Assembly (NCBI GenBank): GCA_947625095.1
Contig: CANQMX010000003.1
Coordinates: 1-64,000, forward strand
Direction: 5' to 3'
From: an uncultured Clostridia bacterium
Lineage (GTDB): Bacteria; Bacillota; Clostridia; Christensenellales; Borkfalkiaceae
DNA length: 64,000 nucleotides
Below are positions 37,440-46,186 of this stretch, one piece after another. A model generated the notes under the pieces. It had not been told where the DNA came from. It saw only the letters and a program-made list of their open reading frames with translations, and did not search any database. Numbering within the stretch: the first letter of the stretch is position 1; every line of letters begins with the position of its first letter. The position numbers and the translations under genes are program-made.

Positions 37440-38240
37440 TCGCCGTAGCCACCTTTCTCCTTCTTGTCATTTCGACCAAGCGAGCGAAGCGAGCGCGTGG
37501 AGAAATCTCCTTCACAGTCCTTTCTCTCAAGCCTTTCCTTTCCCGTCCTTTCTCCCAAGCCTTTCCTTTTCCTGTCATTTCGACCAAGCGAGCGAAGCGA
37601 GCGCGTGGAGAAATCTCACCGCTTTCCCCCATAGCGCGTGGAGAAATCTTCCTCATTGTCCCACGCCTCGCCGAACCTATCTCCCCGCCGCACCTTTCCA
37701 TTCCCGTCCTTTCTCCCAAGCCTTTCCTTTTCTTGTCATTTCGACCAAACCTTTCCTTTTCCTGTCATTTCGACCAAGCGAGCGAAGCGAGCGCGTGGAG
37801 AAATCTCCCTCCATTCCTGTCCTTTCACCCAAGCGTTCCTTTCTTGTCATTTCTCCCAAGCCTTCCCTTTATTGTCATTTCGACCAAGCGAGCGAAGCGA
37901 GCGCGTGGAGAAATCTCCCTCATTGTCCTGCGCCTCGCCGCGCTTTTTCCTTTTCTTGTCATTTCGATCAAGCGAGCGAAGCGAGCGCGTGGAGAAATCT
38001 CCTTCACAGTCCTTTCTTCCAAGCGTTCCTTTTCTTGTCATTTCTTCCAAGCGTTCCTTTTCTTGTCATTTCTTCCAAGCGTTCCTTTTCTTGTCATTTC
38101 GACCAAGCCTTTCCTTTCCTGTCATTTCGACCAAGCGAGCGAAGCGAGCGCGTGGAGAAATCTCACCGTTTTCCCCATAGCGTGGAGACATCTCTCCGCC
38201 TGCGCAAAGCGGCGCACGGAAAAAGCGAAACGCACGGAAA
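37440..38240. repeat. Satellite-like array of an ATTTC...GAAAT repeat
   Basis: Six full copies of a unit of about 45 bp, GTCATTTCGACCAAGCGAGC through CGTGGAGAAATCTC, begin near 37468, 37576, 37764, 37877, 37959 and 38120. Between them are short pyrimidine-rich pieces (CCTTTCCTTTTC) and truncated units (37640, 37737, 37843, 38036, 38062, 38088). The unit ends ATTTC and GAAAT can pair. A long open frame across it is only a by-product of the periodicity. Confidence 0.88.
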
Positions 38241-38324
38241 AAGCGAAACGCACGAAAAAAGAGTGGCGCACGGGAAAAGGGAAACGCGAAGGAAAATCCC
38301 GCGTGTTCTACGCGGACAGAATGA

Positions 38325-38353
38325 TTGACAAGCCGTGCATAAATTTGTATAAT
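38325..38353 (+). promoter_or_regulatory. Consensus promoter of the NfnAB-type pair
   Basis: TTGACA (38325-38330), 17 bp, TATAAT (38348-38353). Confidence 0.9.
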
Positions 38354-38373
38354 CATGATAAGAGGAAACAACT

Positions 38374-39216
38374 ATGTATCGCATTTTGCAAAAGGAAATG
38401 TTAAATCCCACCGTCACGCGCCTGCGTGTGGAAGCGCCGCTTGTCGCCAAAAAGGCGCTTGCTGGGCAGTTCGTCATCGTGCGTGCCGATGATCGCGGCG
38501 AGCGCATCCCTCTCACCGTCGCGGGGTGCGATGAAAAAACGGGCGGCGTGGATATCATCTTTCAGGTCGTCGGCGGGGCTACGATGTCGCTGAACGCCAA
38601 GGAGGCGGGCGGGTACATCGCCGACTTCACAGGGCCGCTCGGCACGCCCACCGCGGTGGAGGGGCTGAAAAAGGTCGCCGTCGTGGGCGGCGGCGTGGGG
38701 TGCGCCATCGCCCTGCCCGTCGCGCGCAGACTGCACAAATTGGGTGCAAAAGTTACATCTATTGTAGGTTTTCGCAGTCGCGACCTCGTCATTTTGGAAG
38801 AGGAGTTCCGCGCGTACAGCAACGATTTTTATCTCATGACGGACGACGGCTCGTATGGCGAAAAGGGCAACGTCTGCGCGCCCCTCAACCGCCTTCTCGC
38901 GGCGGGGGAGACGTTCGACGAGGTCATTACCATCGGGCCTCTTGTCATGATGAAGTTCGTCGCCGCCGCAACCAAGCCGTACAAGATAAAGACGGTCGCC
39001 AGCATGAATCCCATCATGATCGACGGCACGGGGATGTGCGGCTGCTGCCGCGTCACGGTGGGGGGCGAAATGAAGTTCGCCTGCGTCGACGGGCCTGACT
39101 TCGACGCCCACCTCATCGACTTCGACGAGGCGATGCGCCGCAACCGCACCTATCTTGAATTTGAGGCGATATCGCGCGAAAAGCACTGCAATCTCTTCAA
39201 AAAGGAGACGAAATGA
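38374..39216 (+). CDS. Ferredoxin-NADP+ reductase subunit alpha (NfnA / sulfide dehydrogenase type)
   Basis: The smaller FAD/[2Fe-2S] subunit of the NADH-dependent ferredoxin:NADP+ oxidoreductase type. The 280-residue product has a ferredoxin-reductase FAD domain (LAGQFVIVRADDRGERIPLTV, about 29-49), an NAD-binding motif (VAVVGGGVGCAIALPVAR, about 99-116) and the C-terminal [2Fe-2S] cysteines in DGTGMCGCCRVTVGG and FACVDGPDFDAH (about 221-252). ATGA overlap with the next gene shows they form a complex. Electron bifurcation is inferred from the family; a biosynthetic glutamate synthase role is an alternative. Confidence 0.9.
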   Translation: MYRILQKEMLNPTVTRLRVEAPLVAKKALAGQFVIVRADDRGERIPLTVAGCDEKTGGVDIIFQVVGGATMSLNAKEAGGYIADFTGPLGTPTAVEGLKKVAVVGGGVGCAIALPVARRLHKLGAKVTSIVGFRSRDLVILEEEFRAYSNDFYLMTDDGSYGEKGNVCAPLNRLLAAGETFDEVITIGPLVMMKFVAAATKPYKIKTVASMNPIMIDGTGMCGCCRVTVGGEMKFACVDGPDFDAHLIDFDEAMRRNRTYLEFEAISREKHCNLFKKETK

Positions 39217-40604
39217 AGTACAATCCCGCAATGAAGAAGTGTCCCATGCCCTCGCAGGCGGCGGACGTAAGAAACAAGAACTTTTCCGAGGTCGCCCTCG
39301 GCTACACCGTGGAGGACGCCCTCGCCGAGGCGCAGCGGTGCTTGCACTGCAAAAACCGCCCCTGCGTCAACGGCTGCCCCGTGGGCGTGCCCATTCCCGA
39401 ATTCATCGCCCTCGCCGCCGAGGGGAAGTACGAGGAGGCATATCAAAAAATTTCCGAAGCCTCGTCCCTTCCCGCCGTGTGCGGCAGGGTGTGCCCGCAG
39501 GAAAAGCAGTGCGAAAGCCTGTGCACTCGCGGGATCAAGGGGGAGAGCGTCGCCATCGGCAGGTTGGAGCGCTTCGTCGCCGACTATCACCTCACGCACG
39601 GCGCGCCGCAGGCTACGGCAACGCCTAAGAACGGGCACAGGGTCGCCGTCGTCGGTTCTGGGCCTGCGGGGCTGGCTTGCGCGGGCGAACTCGCGGGCAG
39701 GGGGTACGATGTCACGGTGTTCGAGGCACTGCACCTCGCGGGTGGCGTTCTGGTGTACGGAATTCCCGAATTCCGCCTGCCCAAGCGCATCGTGGAAGAG
39801 GAGGTCGAGGCGCTCAAAGCCCGCGGCGTCAAGTTCGAACTCGATAGCGTCGTCGGGAAGCTCATCACGGTCGAAGAACTCATGGGGGAGTACGGCTACG
39901 AAGCCGTGTTCCTCGGCACGGGCGCGGGGCTGCCCATGTTCATGGGGATCAAGGGCGAGAGCGCCAAGGGCGTATTCTCGGCGAACGAGTATCTGACGCG
40001 CGTCAACCTCATGAAGGCGTACGAGGAGGGGGCGGAAACGCCCATCTTCCGCGCAAAAAAGGTGGCGGTCGTGGGCGGCGGCAACGTCGCCATGGATGCG
40101 GCGCGCTGCGCAAAGCGGCTGGGCGCGGAGGTCAGCATCGTCTACCGCCGCTCGGAGGCAGAACTTCCCGCGCGGCGCGAGGAGGTCGAGCACGCCAAGG
40201 AGGAGGGAATAGAATTCCGCTTCCTCACCAACCCCGTGGAAATTTTGACGGACGCCGAGGCGAATGTCACGGGTATCAAGTGCGTGGAGATGGAACTCGG
40301 CGCGCCCGATGCCTCGGGTCGTCGCAGACCCGTCGTCAAGGAGGGGAGCGAATTTGAGATCGCGCTCGACTGCGTCATCATGGCGCTCGGCACATCGCCC
40401 AACCCTCTTTTGCGCAGATCGACGGCAGGGCTTGAAACCAAGCCCCGCGGCGAGATCGTGGCAGATGAAAGGAGCGCGACCTCGCTTGCAGGCGTCTTTG
40501 CGGGCGGCGACGCCGTCACAGGCTCTGCCACGGTAATTTTGGCGATGGGCGCAGGCAAGCGCGCCGCCCACTCCATCGACGAATACATCCAATCCCAATC
40601 CTGA
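39213..40604 (+). CDS. NfnB / glutamate synthase small-subunit-like oxidoreductase (GltA type)
   Basis: The 463-residue flavoprotein has an N-terminal Cys-rich domain for two [4Fe-4S] clusters (CLHCKNRPCVNGCPVGVPI, about 47-65, and CGRVCPQEKQCESLC, about 88-102), a first dinucleotide motif VAVVGSGPAGLACAGELA (about 144-161) for FAD and a second VAVVGGGNVAMDAAR (about 285-299) for NAD(P). This matches NfnB/SudA and GltD-like subunits. Pairing with the alpha subunit upstream favours the Nfn type. No large glutamate synthase subunit is nearby. Confidence 0.9.
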   Translation: MKYNPAMKKCPMPSQAADVRNKNFSEVALGYTVEDALAEAQRCLHCKNRPCVNGCPVGVPIPEFIALAAEGKYEEAYQKISEASSLPAVCGRVCPQEKQCESLCTRGIKGESVAIGRLERFVADYHLTHGAPQATATPKNGHRVAVVGSGPAGLACAGELAGRGYDVTVFEALHLAGGVLVYGIPEFRLPKRIVEEEVEALKARGVKFELDSVVGKLITVEELMGEYGYEAVFLGTGAGLPMFMGIKGESAKGVFSANEYLTRVNLMKAYEEGAETPIFRAKKVAVVGGGNVAMDAARCAKRLGAEVSIVYRRSEAELPARREEVEHAKEEGIEFRFLTNPVEILTDAEANVTGIKCVEMELGAPDASGRRRPVVKEGSEFEIALDCVIMALGTSPNPLLRRSTAGLETKPRGEIVADERSATSLAGVFAGGDAVTGSATVILAMGAGKRAAHSIDEYIQSQS

Positions 40605-41117
40605 CCCTGCCCGCCCATACTGTAAATTGTCATGTCGCCCGCCGCGCAGCGACGCACGAAGTGGCGTAGTCGCCCATAAAAATGTCATGTCGAGCGGAGC
40701 GAAGCGTAGTCGAGACATCTCCACCTTATTCCTCATACCGCCCCGCGCGCACCATTCGTCTACCAAGCGCGGCACGAGCGCGTAGCGCGAAGTAGCGTAG
40801 TCGCCCATAAAAATGTCATGTCGCCCGCCGCGCAGCGACGCACGAAGTGGCGTAGTTGCCTATAAAAATGTCATGTCGAGCGGAGCGAAGCGTAGTCGAG
40901 ACATCTCCACCTTATTCCTCATACCGAGTGCGCACCATTCGTCTACTAAGTGCGGCACGAGCGCGACGCACGAAGTAGCGTAGTCGCCTATAAAATTGTC
41001 ATGTCGCCCGACGCGTAGTGGCGCACGAAGTAGCGTAGTCGCCTATAAAAGCGTAGTCGCCTATAAAATTGTCATGCCGAGCGGAGCGAAGCGTAGTCGA
41101 GACATCTCTACCTTATT

Positions 41118-41174
41118 CCTCATACCGAGTGCGCGCCCCGCGGCTATGCCGCGGGGCGCGCACGAGTGTATCTT
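41118..41174 (-). repeat. Constant-flank hairpin repeat, perfect 16-bp stem
   Basis: CCTCATACCGA, stem GTGCGCGCCCCGCGGC with a TAT loop, GAGTGTATCTT. Confidence 0.87.
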
Positions 41175-41610
41175 TGTTCCCTCCTTGGGAGCCTTCCTTG
41201 TGGCTTTCGGGAAAGGCGATCATATGATATGTGGAGCCTTTCTCCGCAATGGGGGGACACAGGGGAGGGGTATCCCCCGCGTCATTTTGCCCCGACCTTG
41301 TTTTACGCGTTATTCTGAACCCCCGTAGGGGTGAAGAATCCCGACCAACGAAGTCCGACCCTCATACCGCCCCGCGCGCACCATTCGTCTACTAAGCGCG
41401 GCACGAGCGCGTAGCGCGAAGTAGCGTAGTCGCCCATAAAAATGTTATGTCGCCCGACGCGTAGTGGCGCACGAAGTAGCATAGTCGCCTATAAAAATGT
41501 CATGTCGAGCGGAGCGAAGCGTAGTCGAGACATCTCCACCTTATTCCTCATACGCTCGGGGGCTTTTTCTTTCCTCATTCCGCCCCCGCGCCACGCATAT
41601 AGTATCCTCT

Positions 41611-41667
41611 CCTCATACCGAGTGCGCGCCCCGCGGCTATGCCGCGGGGCGCGCACGAGTGTATCTT
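41611..41667 (-). repeat. Constant-flank hairpin repeat, second copy of the same stem
   Basis: Identical stem and flanks to 41118-41174; probably a local duplication. Confidence 0.87.
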
Positions 41668-41861
41668 TCCCCCCCCAAAAATTTTTGCCTCCCTATTCCC
41701 TCCCCCCCTCACGTTGAGGGGGGGAGGGTAGGGGTAGGGGGAGTCGCCCAAAAATTTTTTCAAAAAATATGGCATACATCCCGCAAATGCATAAAAATTT
41801 GTGGTACATTCATTATGGAAAGAGCGTGAAGCGCACCCGGAATGCTCGCGCGGAACGAAAA

Positions 41862-41932
41862 AAGCCATTGGGGTGCGGCAAGGCGGCGCGGCGCAAGGGC
41901 GGCGCGGCGCCGCGCCGCAGCCCAATGGCTTT
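41862..41932. other. Large GC palindrome with terminator-like ends
   Basis: AAAGCCATTGGG (41862-41873) pairs with CCCAATGGCTTT (41921-41932) around GGCGGCGCGGCGC / GCGCCGCGCCGC-type inner helices. The outer arms begin in A and end in T residues. It may be a terminator, but the gene it would serve is over 1 kb upstream. Confidence 0.6.
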
Positions 41933-41989
41933 CATGAGGAAAATTTTTTTGTGAAATGGGCGCGTCTTCTAAATTCGGACAAGATTTCA

Positions 41990-41995
41990 TACAAT
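41990..41995 (+). promoter_or_regulatory. -10 box positioned for a leaderless amidase mRNA
   Basis: TACAAT ends 5 bases before the ATG at 42001; no ribosome site; -35 not convincing. Confidence 0.5.
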
Positions 41996-42000
41996 AATGT

Positions 42001-42702
42001 ATGAATTTTTTGTATAAACACCGCGTCGCGCTCGGCATTTTTGCGGTGCTTCTTGCCGTCGCGGTGGCGTTCGGCGCGTGCCTTTTTGCGCTCGTAGGTA
42101 CGGCGTCGTCGTCGCGAAAAATGACCGTCGTCATCGATGCGGGGCACGGCGGCGTCGATGGCGGCGTCGTGGGGATCGCGACAGGCACGAAGGAGAGCGA
42201 CGTCAATTTGGAGATGTCGCGCGCATTGCAGGCGGCGTTCGAGGAGGCGGGGTTTTCGGTCGTTCAAACGCGCCCTACGGAAGCCGGGCTCTACGGCGCG
42301 GCGACGGCGGGCTACAAAAAGCGCGATATGCAGGAGCGCGCCCGCATCATCCGCGAAAATTCGCCCGCGCTCGTCGTCTCGGTGCACCAGAATTTCTTTT
42401 CGCTCTCCTCGCGCCGCGGCGCGCAGGTTTTTTTCCGCGAAAGTTCGCCGCTCTCCAAATCGCTCGCCGTGCGGATCCAGGACGCCCTCAACGGAATGTC
42501 CGAGTGCGTGAAAAAATCTCAGGCGCTCAAAGGGGACTACTACATTCTGAATTGCAGCGACTATCCCTCCGTCATCGTGGAGTGCGGGTTTTTATCCAAC
42601 GCGGAGGATGAAGCGCTGCTCCTTCAAGGCGATTACCGCAAAAAACTTTCCTATGCGATCGTCGCGGGGGCGCTCAATTTTTTGGCGGCGGATATCCGCT
42701 GA
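42001..42702 (+). CDS. cwlD: N-acetylmuramoyl-L-alanine amidase, CwlD-like
   Basis: An Amidase_3 zinc enzyme that cuts the amide between muramic acid and peptide; CwlD does this for spore-cortex muramic lactam. The 233-residue product has an N-terminal signal anchor (about 10-32), VIDAGHGGVDGG (zinc His, about 44-55), ESDVNLEMS (zinc Glu, about 66-74), LVVSVHQNFF (zinc His, about 124-133) and IVECGFLSN (catalytic Glu, about 194-202). The CwlD assignment rests on size and single-domain layout. No ribosome site; a TACAAT box ends 5 bases before the ATG. Confidence 0.85.
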   Translation: MNFLYKHRVALGIFAVLLAVAVAFGACLFALVGTASSSRKMTVVIDAGHGGVDGGVVGIATGTKESDVNLEMSRALQAAFEEAGFSVVQTRPTEAGLYGAATAGYKKRDMQERARIIRENSPALVVSVHQNFFSLSSRRGAQVFFRESSPLSKSLAVRIQDALNGMSECVKKSQALKGDYYILNCSDYPSVIVECGFLSNAEDEALLLQGDYRKKLSYAIVAGALNFLAADIR

Positions 42703-42710
42703 TTTTGCCG

Positions 42711-42741
42711 CGGGGGCGCGAAAAAGGGCGCTCCCGTTTTA
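42711..42741 (+). terminator. Intrinsic terminator after cwlD
   Basis: CGGGGGCGC and GCGCTCCCG (9 bp, one G-T) with TTTTAT following. Confidence 0.8.
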
Positions 42742-42749
42742 TATTTCGT

Positions 42750-42778
42750 TTGACTTTTCCATTGCGCCGTGATATAAT
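42750..42778 (+). promoter_or_regulatory. Promoter placed for a leaderless thioesterase mRNA
   Basis: TTGACT (42750-42755), 17 bp, TATAAT (42773-42778). The ATG is at 42787, so the leader would be at most a few bases and contains no ribosome site. Confidence 0.8.
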
Positions 42779-42786
42779 TTTTCTGT

Positions 42787-43530
42787 ATGGAAAAATATTG
42801 CAACAAAATGCAATACACGTTGCGGTATTCCGACTTCGATTTTAAGGACGAGCTGTCGCTCTTCGCCCTTTTATCCCTCGTGCAGGAATCGGCGGGCGCA
42901 AGCGCGGATGAGCTCGGCTTCGGCTACGAAGCGCTCAAAAAAATCGGATGCGGGTTCGTGGTCGTCAACACCTACTGCGAATTTTCCCGCCCCATAAAAT
43001 TGGGCGAAAAAATTTGGGTGGAGACTTGGCCGCTCCCGCCCCGCCACGTGATTTTTGAAAGGGACAGCCGCGCGCTTGCGGGTAGTGGCGAAGTGCTCGC
43101 GAATTTTGCGGCGCGGTGGTGCCTTGTCGACCTCAAAACTTTTTCGCTTCTGACGCCCGAAAAACTCGGCGCGGCGCACGAAAATTGCCCGTACCGCGAC
43201 GAAAAGACGACGGCGCCGCCCGCGTGGAAAATTCCGCGCGTGGAAAACGGAACGAAAATTTTGCGGACGGTGCGCGTCTCCGACTGCGACCACTATCTTC
43301 ACGCCAACAACGCGAAGTATGCCGACTTCTTTCTCGACCTCTTTTCGATGGAGGAATTGAGGGCGCGGCGCATCACGGCGTTCCAGATCGCGTACGTCAA
43401 GCAGGCGAAGGAGGGGACGGAACTCGCGCTCTTGCGCGAGGACAGAGCGGGCGAGAGCATCTGCGAGGCGCGTGCGGGCGACGACCTCATCGCGCAGTTC
43501 CGCGTCTGGTTTGCGGAGGCGAAGGCATGA
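42787..43530 (+). CDS. Acyl-ACP thioesterase-family protein
   Basis: Acyl-ACP thioesterases release fatty acids from acyl carrier protein. The 247-residue product has two hotdog halves: the first with LRYSDFDFKDELSLFALLSLVQESAG (about 10-35) and the helix-strand VVVNTYCEFSRPIKLGEKI; the second with VRVSDCDHYLHANNAKYADFFLDLF (about 162-186), where D-x-x-x-H-x-N-N-x-x-Y is the family active-site motif. Promoter elements end 9 bases before the ATG, so the mRNA would be leaderless. The next gene overlaps by ATGA. Confidence 0.88.
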   Translation: MEKYCNKMQYTLRYSDFDFKDELSLFALLSLVQESAGASADELGFGYEALKKIGCGFVVVNTYCEFSRPIKLGEKIWVETWPLPPRHVIFERDSRALAGSGEVLANFAARWCLVDLKTFSLLTPEKLGAAHENCPYRDEKTTAPPAWKIPRVENGTKILRTVRVSDCDHYLHANNAKYADFFLDLFSMEELRARRITAFQIAYVKQAKEGTELALLREDRAGESICEARAGDDLIAQFRVWFAEAKA

Positions 43531-43994
43531 GAGAAAAAGCGGACATCGTAAGATTTGTAAAGATCGTAAAGCGCATCTTTCTCGCGTTCAGCGTCGTGGC
43601 GATCGCCGCCGAGATGATCCTCCTCGTGTTTGCCTTCATGGGGTATCTCGGCTGCATCATCGCGGCGTGCGCGGTCGGCGTCGGCTACATTGCAGTCTAC
43701 GCCGTGTACGCCCTGCGCACCTCGATGGGTACGGTGCTCGGCATGGAAGTGACGGACAAGGTGGTGCACGTCAAGACCAAGCGCAGGATCTTCACCTACG
43801 ACGTAAAGCGCGGCTGCGTGGGCGTAAAGGTGCGCAAGAACCGCTTTGTCGCGACGTTTGAAACGCAGGATTCGCGCGACAGCTTCACCTTTTACAGGCG
43901 GGTCTTGTTCTCGCCGCACGGCGGAGAGCAGTTCACCGCCGACGAAATCAGAATGTTCTACCCCGACCTCGACGAGGACGGGGACGAAGAATAG
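43527..43994 (+). CDS. Small two-helix membrane protein, unknown
   Basis: The 155-residue product has two hydrophobic helices (about 14-36 and 39-64) followed by a beta-rich, charged domain (VVHVKTKRRIFTYDVKRG...FVATFETQD) of the kind seen in small PH-like membrane proteins. Not firmly assignable. ATGA overlap with the thioesterase gene upstream; argG follows 24 bp later. A protein with the same layout (two helices then a beta-rich tail) lies immediately after the arginine cluster at 55794. Confidence 0.7.
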   Translation: MREKADIVRFVKIVKRIFLAFSVVAIAAEMILLVFAFMGYLGCIIAACAVGVGYIAVYAVYALRTSMGTVLGMEVTDKVVHVKTKRRIFTYDVKRGCVGVKVRKNRFVATFETQDSRDSFTFYRRVLFSPHGGEQFTADEIRMFYPDLDEDGDEE

Positions 43995-44018
43995 ATCAAC
44001 ACAATTAGGAGTATAGAA

Positions 44019-45245
44019 ATGGAAAAGAAAATCAAAAAAGTGGTGCTTGCCTACTCGGGCGGCCTCGATACTTCCATCATCATCCCGTGGCTCAAGGAGA
44101 ACTACGACGGGTGCGAAGTCATCGCCGTCTCGGGCGACGTGGGGCAGGGAACGGAACTCGACGGCCTCGAAGAGAAGGCCAAAAAGACGGGCGCTTCCAA
44201 ACTGTATGTGCTCGATTTGAAGAAGGAATTTGTGGAGGATTACATCTTCCCGACCATGCAGGCGGGCGCGGTGTACGAGGACAAGTACCTTTTGGGCACT
44301 TCGTTTGCGCGCCCCGTCATCGCGAAGGCCATCGTGGAGATCGCGAAGAAGGAGCACGCCGACGCCATCTGCCACGGCTGCACGGGCAAGGGGAACGACC
44401 AAGTCCGCTTCGAACTCTCCATCAAGGCGTTCGCGCCCGAGATGAAGATCATCGCCCCGTGGCGCATTTGGAACATCAAGAGCCGCGAGGAGGAGATCGA
44501 GTACGCCGAGGCGCACAACATCCCCCTCAAGATCAACCGCGAGACAAATTATTCCAAGGATAAAAACCTGTGGCACCTCTCGCACGAGGGGCTTGACCTC
44601 GAAGAGCCCGCAAACGAGCCGCAGTACGAAAAGGAGGGCTTCCTCGAAATGGGCGTATCTCCCCTGCAAGCGCCCGATAAGCCTACCTATGTGACCCTCC
44701 ACTTTGAAAAGGGCGTGCCCACGATGCTCGACGGCAAGGCGGTGGGCGCAGTCGAACTCATCGAAAAACTCAACGAGATCGGCGGCAAAAACGGCGTGGG
44801 GCTTGCCGACCTTGTGGAAAACCGCCTTGTCGGCATGAAGTCCCGCGGGGTGTACGAGACCCCCGGCGGCACGATTCTGTATGAAGCCCACAGGCTATTG
44901 GAGACCATCACCCTCGATAAGGCGACGATGCACTACAAGCAACTCGTCGCCGTGAAGTTCGGCGAGATGGTGTACGACGGGCAGTGGTTCACGCCCCTTC
45001 GCGAGGCGCTCTCCGCCTTCGTCACAAAGACGCAGGAGACGGTGACGGGGGACGTGAAACTGCGCATCTACAAGGGGAACATTACGAGCGCGGGCATCAC
45101 TTCGCCGTACTCGCTGTACAGCGAGGCCATCGCCACCTTCTCGGACGACGGCGGCGCGTACTCGCAGAAGGACAGTGAGGGCTTTATCAACCTCTTCGGT
45201 CTGCCCATCAAGGTGAAGGCGCTCTTGGACGCGCAAAGGAAATGA
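44019..45245 (+). CDS. argG: Argininosuccinate synthase
   Basis: Joins citrulline and aspartate with ATP (to AMP) to give argininosuccinate. The 408-residue product has the PP-loop [20 protein letters not shown] (about 10-29), [15 protein letters not shown] (about 121-135) and [10 protein letters not shown] typical of ArgG. It starts the arginine cluster, with AGGAG upstream. Its stop overlaps argC by ATGA. The lyase gene argH, needed for the final step, is not in the window. Confidence 0.97.
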   Translation: MEKKIKKVVLAYSGGLDTSIIIPWLKENYDGCEVIAVSGDVGQGTELDGLEEKAKKTGASKLYVLDLKKEFVEDYIFPTMQAGAVYEDKYLLGTSFARPVIAKAIVEIAKKEHADAICHGCTGKGNDQVRFELSIKAFAPEMKIIAPWRIWNIKSREEEIEYAEAHNIPLKINRETNYSKDKNLWHLSHEGLDLEEPANEPQYEKEGFLEMGVSPLQAPDKPTYVTLHFEKGVPTMLDGKAVGAVELIEKLNEIGGKNGVGLADLVENRLVGMKSRGVYETPGGTILYEAHRLLETITLDKATMHYKQLVAVKFGEMVYDGQWFTPLREALSAFVTKTQETVTGDVKLRIYKGNITSAGITSPYSLYSEAIATFSDDGGAYSQKDSEGFINLFGLPIKVKALLDAQRK

Positions 45246-46171
45246 TCCGCGTTTTCATCGACGGCAAGGCAGGGACGACCGGTCTGCAAATTTACGAGCG
45301 GCTCTCTTCGCGCGGGGACGTGGAGCTTTTGACCCTGCCCGAGGAGAAGCGGAAGGACGCGGCGGCGCGCAGGCAAATGATGAACGCGGCGGACGTCGTC
45401 TTTTTGTGCCTGCCCGACGACGCGGCGCGCGAGGCGGTGGGGCTTGTGGAAAATCCCGCGACCGTCGTCATCGACGCCTCGACGGCGCACCGCACCGAGG
45501 AGGGGTGGGCGTACGGCTTTCCCGAACTTGCGCCCGCCTTCCGCGAAAAAATCACGGAAAGCAAACGCATTGCCAACCCCGGGTGCTACGCGAGCGGGTT
45601 TTTATCCATTGTCTATCCGCTTGTCGCGGGCGGCATCGTTGCCCCCGATTATCCCTTCGTCTGCCACGCTGTGAGCGGCTACTCGGGCGCGGGCAAAAAG
45701 GGGATCGCGGAGTACGAAGGGGAGGGAAGGAGCGGACTTTTGAAGGCGCCGCGCCTCTACGCGCTCACCCTTTCCCACAAGCACCTGCCCGAAATGACCA
45801 AGGTAGCAGGGCTTGCCCATGCGCCTGTGTTTAACCCGTATGTGTGCGACTTCTACGCGGGAATGACCGTCTCCGTGCCGATCTTTCGGCGGCTGATGGC
45901 GAAAAACATGGGGCGAGATGAGGTTTTTGGCTATTTTGCAGAGTACTATGTCAGACATAGGTTTATCTCCGTGACGCAAAATTCCGAGGATGGCTACCTT
46001 TCCGCGGCAAAACTTGTGGGCACGAATATGCTGGAGATCTTCGTCGGCGGCAATGACGAACAGATACAACTTTCGGCGCGGCTCGACAACCTCGGCAAGG
46101 GGGCTTCGGGCGCGGCAGTGCAGAACATGAATCTTGCGCTGGGACTTGACGAAACATTGGGTCTATGCTAA
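45242..46171 (+). CDS. argC: N-acetyl-gamma-glutamyl-phosphate reductase (type 2, short)
   Basis: Reduces N-acetylglutamyl phosphate to the semialdehyde with NADPH. The 309-residue product is the short type 2 form: [17 protein letters not shown] at the N-terminus, DASTAHR (about 80-86), the catalytic Cys in [10 protein letters not shown] (about 115-124) and HKHLPEM (about 180-186). Codons for EYYVRHR (about 235-241) are exactly the 21-bp dispersed motif also found in the thrS leader and the PBP gene. Codon-level insertion into argC is possible but not proven. Confidence 0.95.
   Translation: MIRVFIDGKAGTTGLQIYERLSSRGDVELLTLPEEKRKDAAARRQMMNAADVVFLCLPDDAAREAVGLVENPATVVIDASTAHRTEEGWAYGFPELAPAFREKITESKRIANPGCYASGFLSIVYPLVAGGIVAPDYPFVCHAVSGYSGAGKKGIAEYEGEGRSGLLKAPRLYALTLSHKHLPEMTKVAGLAHAPVFNPYVCDFYAGMTVSVPIFRRLMAKNMGRDEVFGYFAEYYVRHRFISVTQNSEDGYLSAAKLVGTNMLEIFVGGNDEQIQLSARLDNLGKGASGAAVQNMNLALGLDETLGLC
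45939..45959 (+). repeat. 21-bp dispersed motif, copy 2 (inside argC)
   Basis: The last 18 bases, AGTACTATGTCAGACATA (45942-45959), are identical to 17000-17017. It is in frame and encodes part of EYYVRHR. Confidence 0.9.
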
Positions 46172-46186
46172 AATAAGGAATACGGT

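Larger units (their letters stand above)
40605..41760. repeat. 1.15-kb mosaic of palindromic intergenic repeats
   Basis: No gene. A composite runs several times: GTCATGTCGCCC(G)...CGCACGAAGT, TAGTCGCCYATAAAAATGTC, then ATGTCGAGCGGAGCGAAGCG...GAGACATCTCCACCTTATTC (about 40682, 40870, 41070, 41501), then TCCTCATACCG and GCGCACCATTCGTCTACYAAG. Constant-flank hairpins are at 41118-41174 and 41611-41667. A different segment near 41276-41345 (CGTTATTCTGAACCCCCG) recurs inverted near 47425-47455. Confidence 0.85.

Noticed and set aside
37440-38240. CRISPR array
   Set aside because: Units of about 45 bp are separated by spacers of irregular length made of low-complexity and truncated units, and no cas genes are present.
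36410-38404. A 664-codon open frame on the plus strand
   Set aside because: It runs antisense through degV and then across the periodic repeat array; composition is repeat-driven and there is no start context. The real gene is degV on the minus strand.
45939-45959. An insertion sequence end in argC
   Set aside because: The frame is intact, no transposase or target duplication is visible, and the same motif occurs alone elsewhere. Reported as a dispersed motif instead.
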